Shown piece by piece: positions 32,768 to 44,970 of a stretch of DNA of 64,000 nucleotides (the first letter of the stretch is position 1; every line of letters begins with the position of its first letter). Below the pieces are notes generated by a model that had not been told where the DNA came from, made no database searches, and was given only the letters and a program-made list of their open reading frames with translations. This DNA comes from Calonectria ilicicola (lineage: Eukaryota > Ascomycota > Sordariomycetes > Hypocreales > Nectriaceae), in assembly GCA_020809705.1 (NCBI GenBank), contig CP085830.1, forward strand, positions 2,976,001 to 3,040,000, written 5' to 3'. The position numbers were made by a program, and so were the translations under genes.

Positions 32768-35032
32768 TCTCACGGTTTTCTGGGCTGGTTGGGAGTTTTT
32801 TCAGTGACTCAGTGACGCTGGTTGCTGGGTTGGGAACTTGGTCAGTGATTCAGTGACTTGGTGTGGGTGGCTGTTGGGATTGAAGCCAGCATCAACGGGG
32901 ACGCCATGATCTATATAAGCAAGACGTCACTTTTGTCGGATCATCCATTGGGCAGGCTATCTACACCATCCATTCGTTGGCAAAGAATCATTCCCCATAG
33001 GGCTGGCGAGGCTTGCATTACGTCTGCGCCTCGGCGTCGCGAGATCCATGGAGCGCGGGCGAACCCGAGCTCGCGAGCCCGACTGATGAGGGGCTTAATT
33101 AGGAGGGAGCTGCGGATCCTTCAGCTCGCATAGCACGTGATCTGCTCGCATTCGCTTGATGTCTGGATGGGTGTGAAGGTCAGCCAATGAGGACTAGAGG
33201 AATCGTCTCCAAGTCTCATCGCGTGGCCATGTGCGAGTAGTGTGCGGAGCCCTTATTGCTTCTCCTCGTCCCGACTTATCCGTATCGAGTGCGAGGCAAT
33301 CTATGCGAGGTGTGATCGAGATAGATCTGTATACTAATCAGACAATATTGGCCATTGAACCTCGCACTCGGGATGCTCGCCCACTGAGCGCTCGCGCCTC
33401 CAGCCCCAGGTAGCCCTCCAACGAGTTCAACCGAAGCCCGAACCTGGCTCGCACTCGGATGTTGGCCGCTGGCTGTTTTACTGTTGGCTAGACTTGCAGA
33501 AGGAACACATAATCCATGCGACTTATTTGTGCCGTCACATTTTGTTGTCCGGAATGGTCCATGACTGCTCCTCAACTCTCACTCACTCACACACACACCC
33601 TGGCATCAGCCTATCGCGTGACCGCAAATGCATGCTTACACTCTGCAATGTCTCAGCCATCCTTAACAGATGCAGAATATTAACCACATGAGTACACACA
33701 CAGCGACCAATCCTTGGTTCATCATGGTGCGTTTCTCACTTGCAGTAGCTTCTCGCTCACCTGTTTCCTCGGCTTAGTGCGAGGGGTCTTTTGTGCTGTG
33801 CACACTCCACATTCCTCTTCCCTCTCTAACACCAGAAAATTGAACCAAAAAAGTGAGGGAAAAAAACGAGGGAACGGAATTTGCATTTTTCCACTTCTCA
33901 CGCACAAGCCGCCGTACTCACAAGCCAGTTTACCGCCATTTGTTCCAGAACACCACCGCCCCACCCTCTCCCGCAGCTAAATTTATTCGAAACGGGGACA
34001 CCCAGGTTAATCACTTGCTTCATCGCCCTGGTAACAGCGAGTCTTGTTTTGAGAAAACGTTGCCAAGTCTAACACCCTCTTGGGTTTTGCCATCTTGAAA
34101 GTTTGCGCCCATAAAACATTAACTCAGTAACAAAAATACAAGTAAAAGTAAATAGGTCAGAAAAGGTTTATATCGAAGTTATTTACCTACCAGCTGGTTA
34201 GGGAATGAGAAGGAAGAGGGGATGAACTTTCACGGCCTGTAATGTACATTCCGCCCTCTTCGGCCACAGACGTCACCATGAGACAAGTGGCTCGGGTCTT
34301 CTCGCAGTGGGTGGCTTTCTCGCTGACATAGGAGGTTTGTTGTGAGGGTACGAATGTCCACCTCGCATGTTCCATCCTATACCCAAGGCTACAAGCTGTA
34401 GACGCAGTGGTAGGTAGAAAAAACAGAGATCCGACTCATTCCCACATTCCATTACAAATTAAGGACACATGGGCCAATTTGGGAAAGATTCACCATCATG
34501 ACTCCCATCATGAGAAGCCATGAGCAGTTTTCAACGCACCTATGACGTAGCAATATCACCTCATCCACCTATGCCGCTAGACTCTCCGAAATCGTCAAAA
34601 TACTTCCATTTCTTTTAATCTTGGGTAAATACAATTTTTCTTGATAACTTGAATTCAGACTTAGAATGCAGTGATTCCTCAGTCATCACTCATGATGGTC
34701 GTTCATTATCATTATCCCAACACCAAGATAATTACTCGCACGCAGCAGCCCTATACACTCCGAATATCTCTAACAAACAATTTGCGAACGCATCCAAACA
34801 GAAAGAAATGTACACATCTCCCATAACCAGTCCAAGACCTGCAATGCAAACGCCTATCGATGGCCTCAATCCATTGTCTTCGTCAAAATGTTGGTCTTTG
34901 ATGCTCTAACTTTTTCACGTCGCGGCTTTGCTGCATGCCAATAACTCCAAACATGAAAAGAGAAGTCCGATTGCGCCGTGGGAAGTCAAACATGCCGGCG
35001 TCGATGTTGCTCTCAACTTAAACGGCGTTTTC
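32768..35032. other. long intergenic region; promoter side of the Af470-like gene
   Basis: About 2.3 kb. 32801-32882 is a 41-bp tandem pair with an AP-1/Gcn4-type site, listed separately. 34100-34180 and 34590-34760 are AT-rich. No gene is supported. Confidence 0.5.
32801..32882. promoter_or_regulatory. 41-bp tandem pair with TGACTCA and TGATTCA sites
   Basis: TCAGTGACTCAGTGAC at 32801-32816 recurs as TCAGTGATTCAGTGAC at 32842-32857, a spacing of 41 bases. The rest of each unit is GGT/TTGG-rich and only loosely alike. The first unit contains TGACTCA (32805-32811), the palindromic AP-1/Gcn4/CPC1 consensus. The block starts 34 bases upstream of the Af470-like start codon, so it may lie in the promoter or in the 5' UTR. 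Binding is inference. Confidence 0.35.
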
Positions 35033-36642
35033 CTAGTTCGCCCGAGCCTGTACCTGGCCTTGAGGCTCTGTCAGGGACTTTTCCCACTCCTCCATCAGGT
35101 TGTTAGCGGTTCGCTTAATGTTGCTTGGTGTCAATCGGTTGACCATGTTGGGGAGAATCTCCTCGAGCTTGGGGGAGAGTAACGGGCTATCGAATCCAGT
35201 GGACTTTTTCTTTCTATAAATTGGTCAACATGCTGCTGCTGGCCACGGGCGCCTCGGACAGAAACTCACAAGGGCGTGGTGTTCTGCTCTCCGTCGTCAG
35301 CCATGTCATCGATACTGCTACCCATGGTCGAACCGCTCCAACGAGATGTCTTGGACGAAGATGAAGGTGATTCCCAGTTGGACCAGTCATTATCATCAAG
35401 AGCGTCAACTGCTAGAGGAGTCCAGGAAAAGTGCTTGGCCTTGGTCTTGGGCTTGTCTTGCTTCTCCTTGGAAGCGGCTTCGGTTTTGCTAGGTGCTGGG
35501 GCTTGTTCTTCTGAGTGGGGGGGCTCAAACACTGTGCTCACTTTGGGACGCAAGGGATGGCTTGGTCTGATGGTGTCTTGATTCCCCATCAGATCACGGC
35601 TCGCCCCGTTTCGTAGGTCATTTGGTGCTGAACGCAATGACTGGCCATTAATAGGCTCATCTCCAACTGTGATCTGACGGATATCTTCCACAAACGCGCG
35701 GAGGCCTAGCTTAAAGTCCTCGACCATTTGTGGAACGCCTGGAACAACTGGAACGTTTTGCTGGGATCGGGGCTGCCAAGAGGCCCGCTTGGATAGGTTG
35801 GGGTTGGTCAATTGAGCGGCCCTGCGCTCAACGGAGGGTAATCTGACGGGCTCGGGGCTAGAGCGATCTTCGTGGAGACCGAACCCAGAGTCCTTCGCCG
35901 GCGAGAGGAGAGAAAGGGTCCTGGTGTGGCCGCCGCGAAGAACCTTTCGTCGCGGAGTTGCGGTCTGGCTCTGCTGCAGTAGCTTCCTGCGCTCTAAATC
36001 GAGACTACGTCTTGCTCCGGCGGATTCGTCGTCAATGACGGAGGGAGCAGGACGCGTGGCCCCCAGAGGGTACTGTTCACCCCTCTTTTGGGCGGCGTCT
36101 TGCGTGGTCCATTTCTTCTTGAGAGTAATCAGGTCCATCTCGGCACGCGCTAGTTCTTCCCGTAGTTCCAGCACTCGTCTCTCCTGGGCAGCAATGGCAA
36201 TAATAAATTCATTAGCATCAGAGGGCGAGGCAGCTGCTGAGTCGATGGGTGTCGCAGGCACTGATGTCATGGTGGAAGAGGTAGGAGTCGGTCGTGACGG
36301 GTCACTGGTCGGGGGAGCAATTGGGAGTGTGAGCGATAGACGGTTGATCTGGCGAGAGACGCTCGACTTCGCCCGAGTGTGGCCACGCTTGGCGGGCATA
36401 TCTTCCTGCGGTAGCGGCGGCGGAGGCATTGACGACGTTGATGCGGCGCTGCTTTGGCGGCTGTGTGTAGAGTCGGGTTGCATCTGTTGTTGAATTCGAG
36501 AGAGCCCCGGAACACCTGCTGGGATAAGGGGGGTGGCCGGGTTATTATTCAAATTGGGGGCACCTGTCGAAGGCATGATTAAATCTGCTGGGATGCGGTC
36601 GGCAACCGAATGACGACGGCGAATTTCCTGGGTTGAGGACAT
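35033..36642 (-). CDS. DUF4048-type fungal protein, disordered
   Basis: Two exons, 35270-36642 and 35033-35213, 517 residues. The junction TTPLKKKSTGFDSP joins in phase and the last exon ends QVQARAN. The protein is Ser/Pro/Thr-rich and largely disordered. It has an internal Lys/Arg-Ser patch, KRGHTRAKSSVSRQINRLSL (about 95), and a predicted coiled coil FIIAIAAQERRVLELREELA continuing to LKKKW (about 145-185). KVLRGGHTRTLSLLSP follows at about 235, then a conserved-looking helix VPQMVEDFKLGLRAFVEDIR (about 310) and a C-terminal helix LTPSNIKRTANNLMEEWEKS. These fit the fungal DUF4048 group as I remember it. Function is unknown. The start at 36642 is preferred over the upstream extension, which is Arg/Ala-rich and probably leader. 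Confidence 0.8.
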
Positions 36643-39234
36643 GTCTATACGACGTTCAACAAGTTTGCTTAGAGAATGGCAGCCGATGATCCTTCGGCAG
36701 TAATAGAAATGAGTGGCAGGAGCACAATAGGCTCTGCGACGCCGCTGTCTCGCGGCGGCGACGGCGACGGCCCTGGCAACGAGTGCTCTGTGGTTCAATT
36801 GTGACAGACGGCGATAGTCTTCAAAGAGAGTGGACGAGCAACGGTTGACGGCGCAAAGTTGAAGGAGGAAGCCCGTCATCAGGGGACGGAGACTAAAGGG
36901 GACTCAGCAGGAGGTGGAGGCCACAAGCGAGGACCGGGAAGTGTTGCGCATTGGGGTTGGCGCCGTCGCTATGCTGGTGGAGGCCCGTGGACAATAGCGC
37001 CCCCCAGTGGGTGTTGGCAAGTCTTCAGTGGCTCGTCGAGGTTCTGACAGAGGCGCCCAGGCTCGCCAAGTGCGAAACCAGGCCCAAGGTTCGGGGGGGC
37101 GTTCTGTAGCGGGTGTAACAGCCTTCAGGCTTGAGGCACAACCATTGGCCTGTGAGGGCGAGTAAGCTTTGTTTGAGGGGAGTTGTGGACACTCGGAGCC
37201 GGGGGTCGCCAGGGGCACTGGCGTTTGGCGCAGGGAAAATGTTATTTTAGGGGAGCGCCAACGTTGCGTGCGATAAGGAACGGTACGTAAGGGAGCGTGG
37301 GTGGGAGATGAATCTAATGCTCAGAATTCAAGCGAGCATCGTCGATCAATCATGCCGGGTCGGGGGTGTAGTATCGGTATCCGCAGGTTAGTTAATAGGT
37401 CGTTTGAGCCGAATGAAACGGAGCGTTGATGGGTTGGGAGGGCGATGAAAAAACGACGAAAATGGGCGGGATGAAAACCGGACGATGGGCGGATAATGAA
37501 TGAACAACCGAACCACAAATTGACGGATGGGAGTCTCGGACACCCAAGTAGATCCAGCCGGGAATTCGTTGAGGATCACGAGGCCCAGGGATCGTTATTA
37601 TACACCTCGGCGCCGCCCGTACCCGTATTCTAATTGTTATGATGATGCCCATCGACGCATCCAAGTCACACACTCTGACGCAGCTAAATCGCACCATTAA
37701 CCCCGACAACCAGCTGTCGGCAGTGGATCAAGCCCCGGCCCCGTTCGCCTGGTGCGCCTGTTGGAGGCCATCGCGTTAATTAGCTGCTCGTTGCACCCCG
37801 AACTGCCCGTGGAGCCGCCGCCCGCTGGCCTCTACTGTCTCTGTTTTGATCTGCCCATGTCTCATCTGCTCGCGCTGTGCTTCGTCTCGGGGAGCCCACG
37901 ACCCTTCCCCTCATTAATATCAACCCCTCCGCATCCAAAAAAAAACCCCGGTGGCACGGCCTTGGAGATGGGTGTCAACGCCCATAACGATGGCAACCAA
38001 AGCGCTTTGGTGCAGCTCCCCAAACAGGAGTGCCGCAGACACGGTTGCCAGGCAGAAGGAAGACCCAATGCGGCCGATGCAAACCACAATTGGTTGCTTG
38101 CAGTTTCTGGCGTTCAGGACCTGCATGATGCCGGTGGGGGTTCCTGGATAATGGGAGAGGCCCGAGGAGCCAAAAGGAGGAGTTTCTCAAGTGAGCCACG
38201 CAACTCGTCCACTGGGAATGCCGGGATTGCGTGAGGGTGTTTCCACAGGCGTTCCCACCGGGGGTTTCCACACGGCCAGCAGGGATCCCAGCTTCCCGAC
38301 CTGGTGGGTTTGCGGGCTCACGGTATTTCTGTGCAACCTACAGTCCCGTCTGGGGCGAAAGCAGGACAGGTACTATAGGCAGTAATTCTCCAGCAATCCC
38401 GGCTATTTGTGGCGATGCAAGGGCTCATCAGCAAAAAAAGGCTGCACCCGTGCAGAATTGTCGCCAGCAGCCAATTTCCGTCGAAATTAGCACCAGCCGG
38501 ACCCTGCGGCATTGTTTCATCCACCCTGTCGCCCAGCCCTGCGCCTGTGCCTCAATTGCTTTTCCGATCTCTGGCTGGAATGACTGATAATGTCCATGGG
38601 CTCGTGGCATTGCCGCATTCCAATTATCAATTATAGGGCGGCTCCACTGCAGCAATTAAGGGAAGTTCAATCCGTCAGAAAACGACATCAGTCAGTCCGG
38701 GGGATGAGGATTCGAGCTGTTTGGTGGGGACTCGAAAAACCATGACCCAAGGATGCTGCTGACACGAACCAAAAAAGAAAAAGCAAAACACAGCAGAGCC
38801 AATTGCCACAGGTAAAGTCTGGCGATCTCTTGGGCCTCCGTCACTCATCAAACTTTTTTCCTTCCATTAAGATTCTGAATCTAAATTTCATGAGATTTTT
38901 ATTTTGAGTTACCCATACGCACAATTGAAGTTGCTTATGGTAGAGTCATATGACTTCCCGTCAGCGTCGCGTGCCCCTTCACCCCTGTTCCACTTTACCA
39001 GAATGGAGACGAACCGTTAACACGCGTGACGCTGCATCAGGCAGATCGGGACCAGGTGCACTGGGCTCTGTGAATGGTGTCATATTTTGGGGAATGCCCC
39101 TGCTGCCTATGACGGTGCCTGTGCCTAGATAGACCCATTCTTTCCCCCACCCAGACTGCCAATTGGCAGCAGCATTTTGAACCATCTCAAGGCCTTCACA
39201 CACATTGCTGACATGATTTTGCTATTGATGCACA
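36643..39234. other. long intergenic region, no supported gene
   Basis: About 2.6 kb between the divergently oriented DUF4048-type and DNA ligase genes. It contains many short ORFs on both strands, up to 160 codons (37752-38234), none with a motif. I see no repeat. Confidence 0.5.
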
Positions 39235-42200
39235 ATGCCGTTCCCGTTTTCATTCGTCTGCGACCTTCTTGAATCGTCTCATAAACTTGCTCTCTCCCGC
39301 AAGAACAATACGCATACCGTCAATTCCTGGTTTGCACATCATCGTGACCGCATCAATGCCGATGAGACTAATCTCGCTGCCTTACTATCGACATTGTTAC
39401 CGGATAAGAGGACAGATCGAGTATATTGTATTCAAGCGCGTACTCTGGAGAAAATCATTGGCCGGGCGTTCTTTCTCGGAGCTTCCAGGGTTGCTGAATT
39501 ATCACAGTATCGCCAGCCTGGATTGTGCATTGATCTAGCCGATTGTGTCAGTAGGCTTCTTGTTGCTACTGTCAGTATCTCTCAAGCAGATCTCTTTCCA
39601 AGCCCTCAACTCATTTTTTCCTAGCCAAACCCTCTATTTGATAATGCACACCAAGTCACGGTCGAAGAAGTTGACGAGACCCTACATGCTCTTGCTTCTA
39701 GGGTGAAATGGAGTTCCCCATCCATTCGCGATTCACAAGCCACTCTCACTCAGGGCAACCGAGGAGATCTCGAAAGTCTGTACCGCCGATTAGATGCGAA
39801 AGAAGCAAAGTGGCTGACGAGGCTCATTCTCAAAAATTATGAGCCTTTGGTTTTTGACCCTCACCTAATTTATCGCCTTTGCGACCCAATCCTCCCCTAT
39901 GCGCTGAAAATTCATGACGACTTTACTGCTGCCATAACGACTATTCAAAACATTCGAGGATCCATCTCGCCAAATTGCACGCGTAGAGAAGCCCGAGAAC
40001 GGTTACTCAAGTCCTTAAAACCTCAACTTCGTGTCAAAGTTGGGAGACAGCAATGGCTCAAAGGTCGCAGCATAAAACACTGCCTTGATATGGGCCATGG
40101 TCGCATGAGCGTGGAGGACAAAATCGATGGAGAGTATTGCCAGATACATGTCGACCTAAGCAAGGGGGATCAATGCATACAAATATTCTCAAAGAGCGGC
40201 AAGGATAGTACAGAGGACCGAGAAGCTCTCCATGGGTAGGTGCGCAAATGGGTCACAACATATCCTGACTAACGGCTGGCAGCGTAATCATCGAATCCCT
40301 AAAAATCGGGATGCCAGACGCAAAGGTGAAGAAAGGCTGCATTTTAGAAGGCGAGCTAGTGGCATATGACGATGTTGTAAGTTGTATTTGACCCTTCCAT
40401 CTGTACGTGCTAATTTTTCCCAGCAACATGCAATTCTTCCATTTCATAAGATTCGAAAGCATGTGTCTCGCAGAGGTCGTTATTTAAATACGGAGCAAGA
40501 CTCTTTGTACGTGAAGATTTACCGATAATTTTGTTCTCAAACTGACTGGACAGGCCTGGATCTCATGAACATTTAATGATAATTTACTACGACATTCTCC
40601 TTCTTGATGATCAATCATTGATTCAATCCAGACATTCGGAAAGATTCGCACTCCTCTCCAATTTAATTTCTTGTCAAAAAGGTCGGGCAGAGCTAGTCCG
40701 CCGCGAGATCATTGACTTTAACCACAACATGAGCGCATCCAACTTGCGAAAAGCGTTTGCTCAAGTCATTTTGGATAGGAAAGAAGGGCTCGTTCTTAAA
40801 CCTGACGACCCTTATTTTGATTTCTCTGACATTCGGCGACCCTATTCTAGCTGTTGCGTCAAAATGAAAAAGGAGTATATAGGGAATTTCGGAGATGTGG
40901 GTGACTTTGCCGTAGTCGGGGCACGATATGATGCAAGCAAGGCAAGACGATATGGAATCCATGGCCTGAAATGGACTCACTTTTATCTTGGTTGTCTTCA
41001 TAATAGAGAACAAGTCAAGGCATGGGACGCACAGCCTGATTTCACCATCGTAAATGTGGTGGAACTGAGCGAGACAATGCTCAGGGACATCGTTTTTCAT
41101 TCTAACCCAAAACCCATTCCTATAGATCAAAATGAGCATCTATTAGTCAAGCTCGCCCCGGGTGTTGAGCAAGGAACGCCTATGGAAGTCGTCTTCACAA
41201 ACCCGCTGGTGTTTGACTTGCGGTGCTTCAGCTTTGATAAAGTTGGGAACACCGGCTTCTGGAGTCTACGGTTCCCATCTGTCACCAAAGTTCACTTTGA
41301 CCGCGACTTTACGGACACAATATCCTTTGAGCAGCTTTAAGAAATGGCAAAGGACTCTACTACAGCAAAGGAGTTGGAAGATAGCCAGGAAAACTTGCAT
41401 TGGATTGCAAAACTTGAGGCTGCAGATCCCCGGGGCATTGCAGTAGATGCCATCAGCCAACTTACAGCGACCACAATGCCCACGCCATCACCTCGGAAAT
41501 CTTCTCAAAACTCAACCACCTCCTGGGCTCCAGCTTCACCGGTCGCTGTGAGGAGGACTTCTGAAGTGCCAGAAAATCACGGGCACAACCAATTAGAATT
41601 GCCACCTCCAGCGCCAACTGCAGAAGATTCTGCCCCTGCCACCCCATCTGCAAAATTTCGTCATCGCGCGGGTTCCGACAAACCCGCAGATGAATGTAAC
41701 ATTGGATCAAAGCGCTGCAGCCCTCCAGGAACCCCATCGCCGTCATGCAAACGATCAAGGCAAGTACAGCCGGCAAAGGAATCCCATTCGGTGCAAACGC
41801 ATGAGCAAACATGCTCCCAAATACGTTTGCCTTTGGGTGACATCGACGGCAATTCACGGGCTGATGCATCAACCGCCCAGCTGGTACCTTCCCGTGGCAA
41901 AGAGCTAGAGCCAGAAATTATCGACCTCACTTCGTCACTAGAAGTATCCTTCACGGCAACTACAACCTCGAAAGTACGCTCCTCGCAAGCCGCGCCTCCA
42001 TTCTCGCACGTCTGCGACATCACAGCCATGACGATACCAGACAACGGAGAGCCAGAAGCAGATCAGAACGATCGATTAGGAAAACCCGAGCATGACCACA
42101 ACAAGCCTTCACAAGCTGCCAATCGTCCAGATACTTGGCAACGCCCATCGCGAGACGGTTGTCGGTATGCTAGTGGTGCATGTAAGCTTGCGAAAACCAT

Positions 42201-42585
42201 CATTCTAGTCGCCAGTGGTGTCCTTGAATCCTCGGAAACCCCGAATTCTCTGCTTCGGGATCACGGCATTTATGATCCTGTGACAGACCTTGAAAAATGG
42301 CTTGATGAAGATGAAGCACGAGCACTTGAAGAACAGCAATTCGAGCCTGACCAAAACATCATGCTATTGGTCGATAGCCTTGAACAGCAGTCAAATACCA
42401 AGGGACTACTGGAAACAATAGAGGAGAAGAGGCAATCCCTTCCAGAGGAGAAGCGCAGCTTGGTTACTATTTATGACTGGCGGATACTGAAAAATGTCAC
42501 GATCATGGAGGATGGCAACATCGTGCCCAAATATTATGACGGGTGGCATGATCCCTGGAGGCAATGGTATTGTGGAATTATTTAG
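39235..42585 (+). pseudogene. ATP-dependent DNA ligase with one in-frame TAA (truncated or disabled C-terminus)
   Basis: Exons 39235-39570, 39625-40235, 40283-40376, 40424-40506 and from 40554. These read 636 codons to a TAA at 41338-41340. The same frame then stays open for 414 more codons to 42585. The N-terminal domain starts MPFPFSFVCDLLESSHK. Nucleotidyltransferase motifs are intact: I KIDGE (Lys278), III LMIIYYDILLLDD, IV EGLVLKP (about 452), V CVKMKKEY (about 476). The OB-fold end reads VHFDRDFTDTISFEQL then stop then EMAKDSTTAKE. In ligases this block continues without break, so TAA probably replaced CAA (Gln). The tail is Ser/Pro-rich and ends in a BRCT-like YDGWHDPWRQWYCGI. No GT-AG pair removes the stop without deleting conserved residues. 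It may be a truncated active ligase, a null allele, a read-through product or a sequencing error. Confidence 0.8.
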
Positions 42586-43106
42586 ACTAGACCACAGGGC
42601 TCGCGGGAGCCATGCTGAATTAACAGTGGAACTTACATCACAAACATGTCATGCATTTGGTGCTAAGCTCCAATGAGATGGAGCTCGTGGAAATTCAGTT
42701 GTTGACCTCCCCCCCCCTTTTTTTTTGCTTCAGTCATGATAGTATATCGAGAAAAAAAACAAGATAAAGCCATCTGAGGTTGTCTTGTTCACGGTCTAGG
42801 GCTAGAATGACCCCGATATTGACGATCGCTTTGATGCAGGGTAGCACCACGGCGACAACGCTAACGACAGTACAATGAGCTTGCATATTTGGATCTGAAA
42901 AAAAATACAGTTCTTTTTACGATTATTATTAGTAATAATGAAATGGAGCGGAAGAGCATGATTCTACAATTGGTATTATCTAAAAGGTTGCAGGCCACAT
43001 TGGGTGAACCTCGTATTTCCTACGTTGTGATGCCTTGAGCTTCATTCCACCACAACCTGGAATTCGAGATAAATATGGACCAAGCAACTAACACACTATA
43101 CTCGCC
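42586..43106. other. intergenic between convergent genes
   Basis: About 520 bases with a C8-T9 tract at 42711-42727 and poly-A runs near 42756 and 42899. No gene is supported. Confidence 0.5.
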
Positions 43107-43950
43107 TCACCAATCTCGGCCGACAATTTTGAATTCATACAACCCCAAATACCGCTTCGACGCCTTGAAAGAATCACCATGGACGTTGCTCTTGCTCATC
43201 ATTTTGGGGTCTTCCGGTTCTCTCGTAAAATTTTCAGCACGTTCGAGGTCCTCACGAAGGATCTTGACCTCCTTCTGCAAAGATTCGATGATTTTGACTT
43301 GTTTCATTGCGAATTTGAACCAAGCATTGCCTTGCACGAGTTTAGCATGGAGCTTTACCTAAAATATGCTTGGATAGAGGAGGCGGATCCTTACCTTCTT
43401 GGATCTCTGGAATCAGCTTAAAACGTGTTTGAGACAGGTTACTGTTAGAAGACTTCTCGTTATACCGGTTGAGACCGAGATCTGATTTCGGAAATTTCCT
43501 CTGGAAGTTGTTTCTCATCGATTTCGTAAGAGCCCGGTGGCCATAAATTAGGCGCAACGCAACGAGATGTGCCCAAGTTGGATTTTTTTTTGCTAATTTG
43601 TATATGACGTGCTGATAAATTCGAGGAGGAGTCGAAGAAGTCGCCAGGTGCTTTGAAACAATGTCGTGCCAAGCCTGCTTGCACTCCTCAAAGTAAGTGT
43701 CATGGTGAAGCGCATATAAGAACTGCATGATCTCGAAACACGCTTCCGCGGCAGAGTCTCCCTCGTAATCTTTTGGGAAAGGCGGGTATTTGATCATCGG
43801 GTTTTGATACAACATGTTATCACCCTCCTTGGCAACACCGACCATGGGACTGGGAATGGTCCATCTTTCGTATCCCGTGGATGGCCTGGTGTTGATTTCA
43901 TTTTTTTTGACGACTCGAAGTCGAAGTGGACGGATAAATTTCGAGCGCAT
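43107..43950 (-). CDS. hypothetical two-exon protein, unrecognised
   Basis: Exons 43395-43950 and 43107-43330, 259 residues. The intron has donor GTAAGG, branch ATGCTAAAC and acceptor CAAG, giving the junction IQEGNAWFKF. I do not recognise a family. The N-terminus is basic (MRSKFIRPLRLRVVKKNE), compatible with import into mitochondria or the nucleus, but not diagnostic. The middle is helical and aromatic (AAEACFEIMQFLYALHHDTY, CKQAWHDIVSKHLA). The C-terminus is a clear coiled coil with heptads (MKQVKIIESLQKEVKILRED). The reading frame continues upstream of 43950 without ATG, so a further 5' exon is possible. Codon use is less GC-biased than in the housekeeping genes nearby. It sits between the interrupted ligase and the oxygenase, in a lineage-specific-looking stretch. 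Confidence 0.5.
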
Positions 43951-44970
43951 CGTGCTTTGAATGAACAAGGAACCAAGGCTGAAATTTGCTCGTGCTGATG
44001 GGTGAGGTGAAGGTGCAATCGTCGAGTTGAGCCAAGCATGCGTGAAAATCCTTGTCACGTACTTGCGCCTCCTTTCAACGAACTAGTTAGGAGAAAAGAA
44101 TGTTGGGTAGGGTTTAATCCCGACAGTGCTACAAAACCATCAATAGAGGGAGAAAACGAAACATATTTACATATGCATGCGTGAGGCCTGAGGTGGGAAA
44201 ACAAGCCAGTGAACAATTCACTGTGAACGCAACCACGCGATTTTAGAACAAGCGTTGTTTGACTTCGCAATGTTTGTTACGAGAGGCGCAGAAAAAAATA
44301 AACAAACAAGTCATACGCTATGTCTACTGTTAATTATTAAGCAAGCGACATCTCTAAACGTAGAATTATACTAGGAAGCTGAATAGTGAATTAATGTTTT
44401 CGATTCAAACACAAGTGGCGAGTTCAATTAAGATTCCATAGGATCACTAAAATGCTTGGGCTAGGGATAATAATAACAGGCAAGTCGTTGAATGAACCTT
44501 GGTTTATGGGGCCTAATTTGATTTCACATTGCTTTGCGTGAGTAAATAATAATGGCAAAACTTCGATGTTTAAGCCAGGTAAAGAATCAACGGCATCTCT
44601 GTTACGAGCTGACTTGTGATTTATATAGTTAATGAAATGTTTGGTATGCATACGAACGGCTGGATTAGCAATGTAGTAGCGTGATTGATGTCCTTCTCAG
44701 ACCACGGCTGGTTTGTTTGTCAAGCACCACGCCGTTTTATTTTGGTTTTTCTCTGAAGTTGTTTTCTACCGCATACATACCGAAAAGCCCCGCTACAAGA
44801 AGCTTGTCATGTTAATATTTATATCATGTCTGCCCTTTTCAACATTATCGAGCGACACAGTGTTTGGTATCAGTGCAAGCCTTCTCCATCTCGTCAAGCA
44901 AATGCTCAACCTAGACTGTCGAAAGTGTGTTGGGGGGTCGATCATTCAAACCGGAGATTCTTCATTGAGA
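43951..44970. other. intergenic, AT-rich
   Basis: About 1 kb, AT-rich from 44280 to 44700. It may include a 5' exon of the hypothetical gene on its left. A plus-strand ORF at 44713-45279 overlaps the oxygenase 3' end in antisense and has no motif. Confidence 0.45.

Noticed and set aside
41281..41343. An intron (GTCACC...TTTAAG) that would remove the ligase stop codon
   Set aside because: It would delete KVHFDRDFTDTISFEQL, which is conserved in ligase OB folds, and has poor splice signals.
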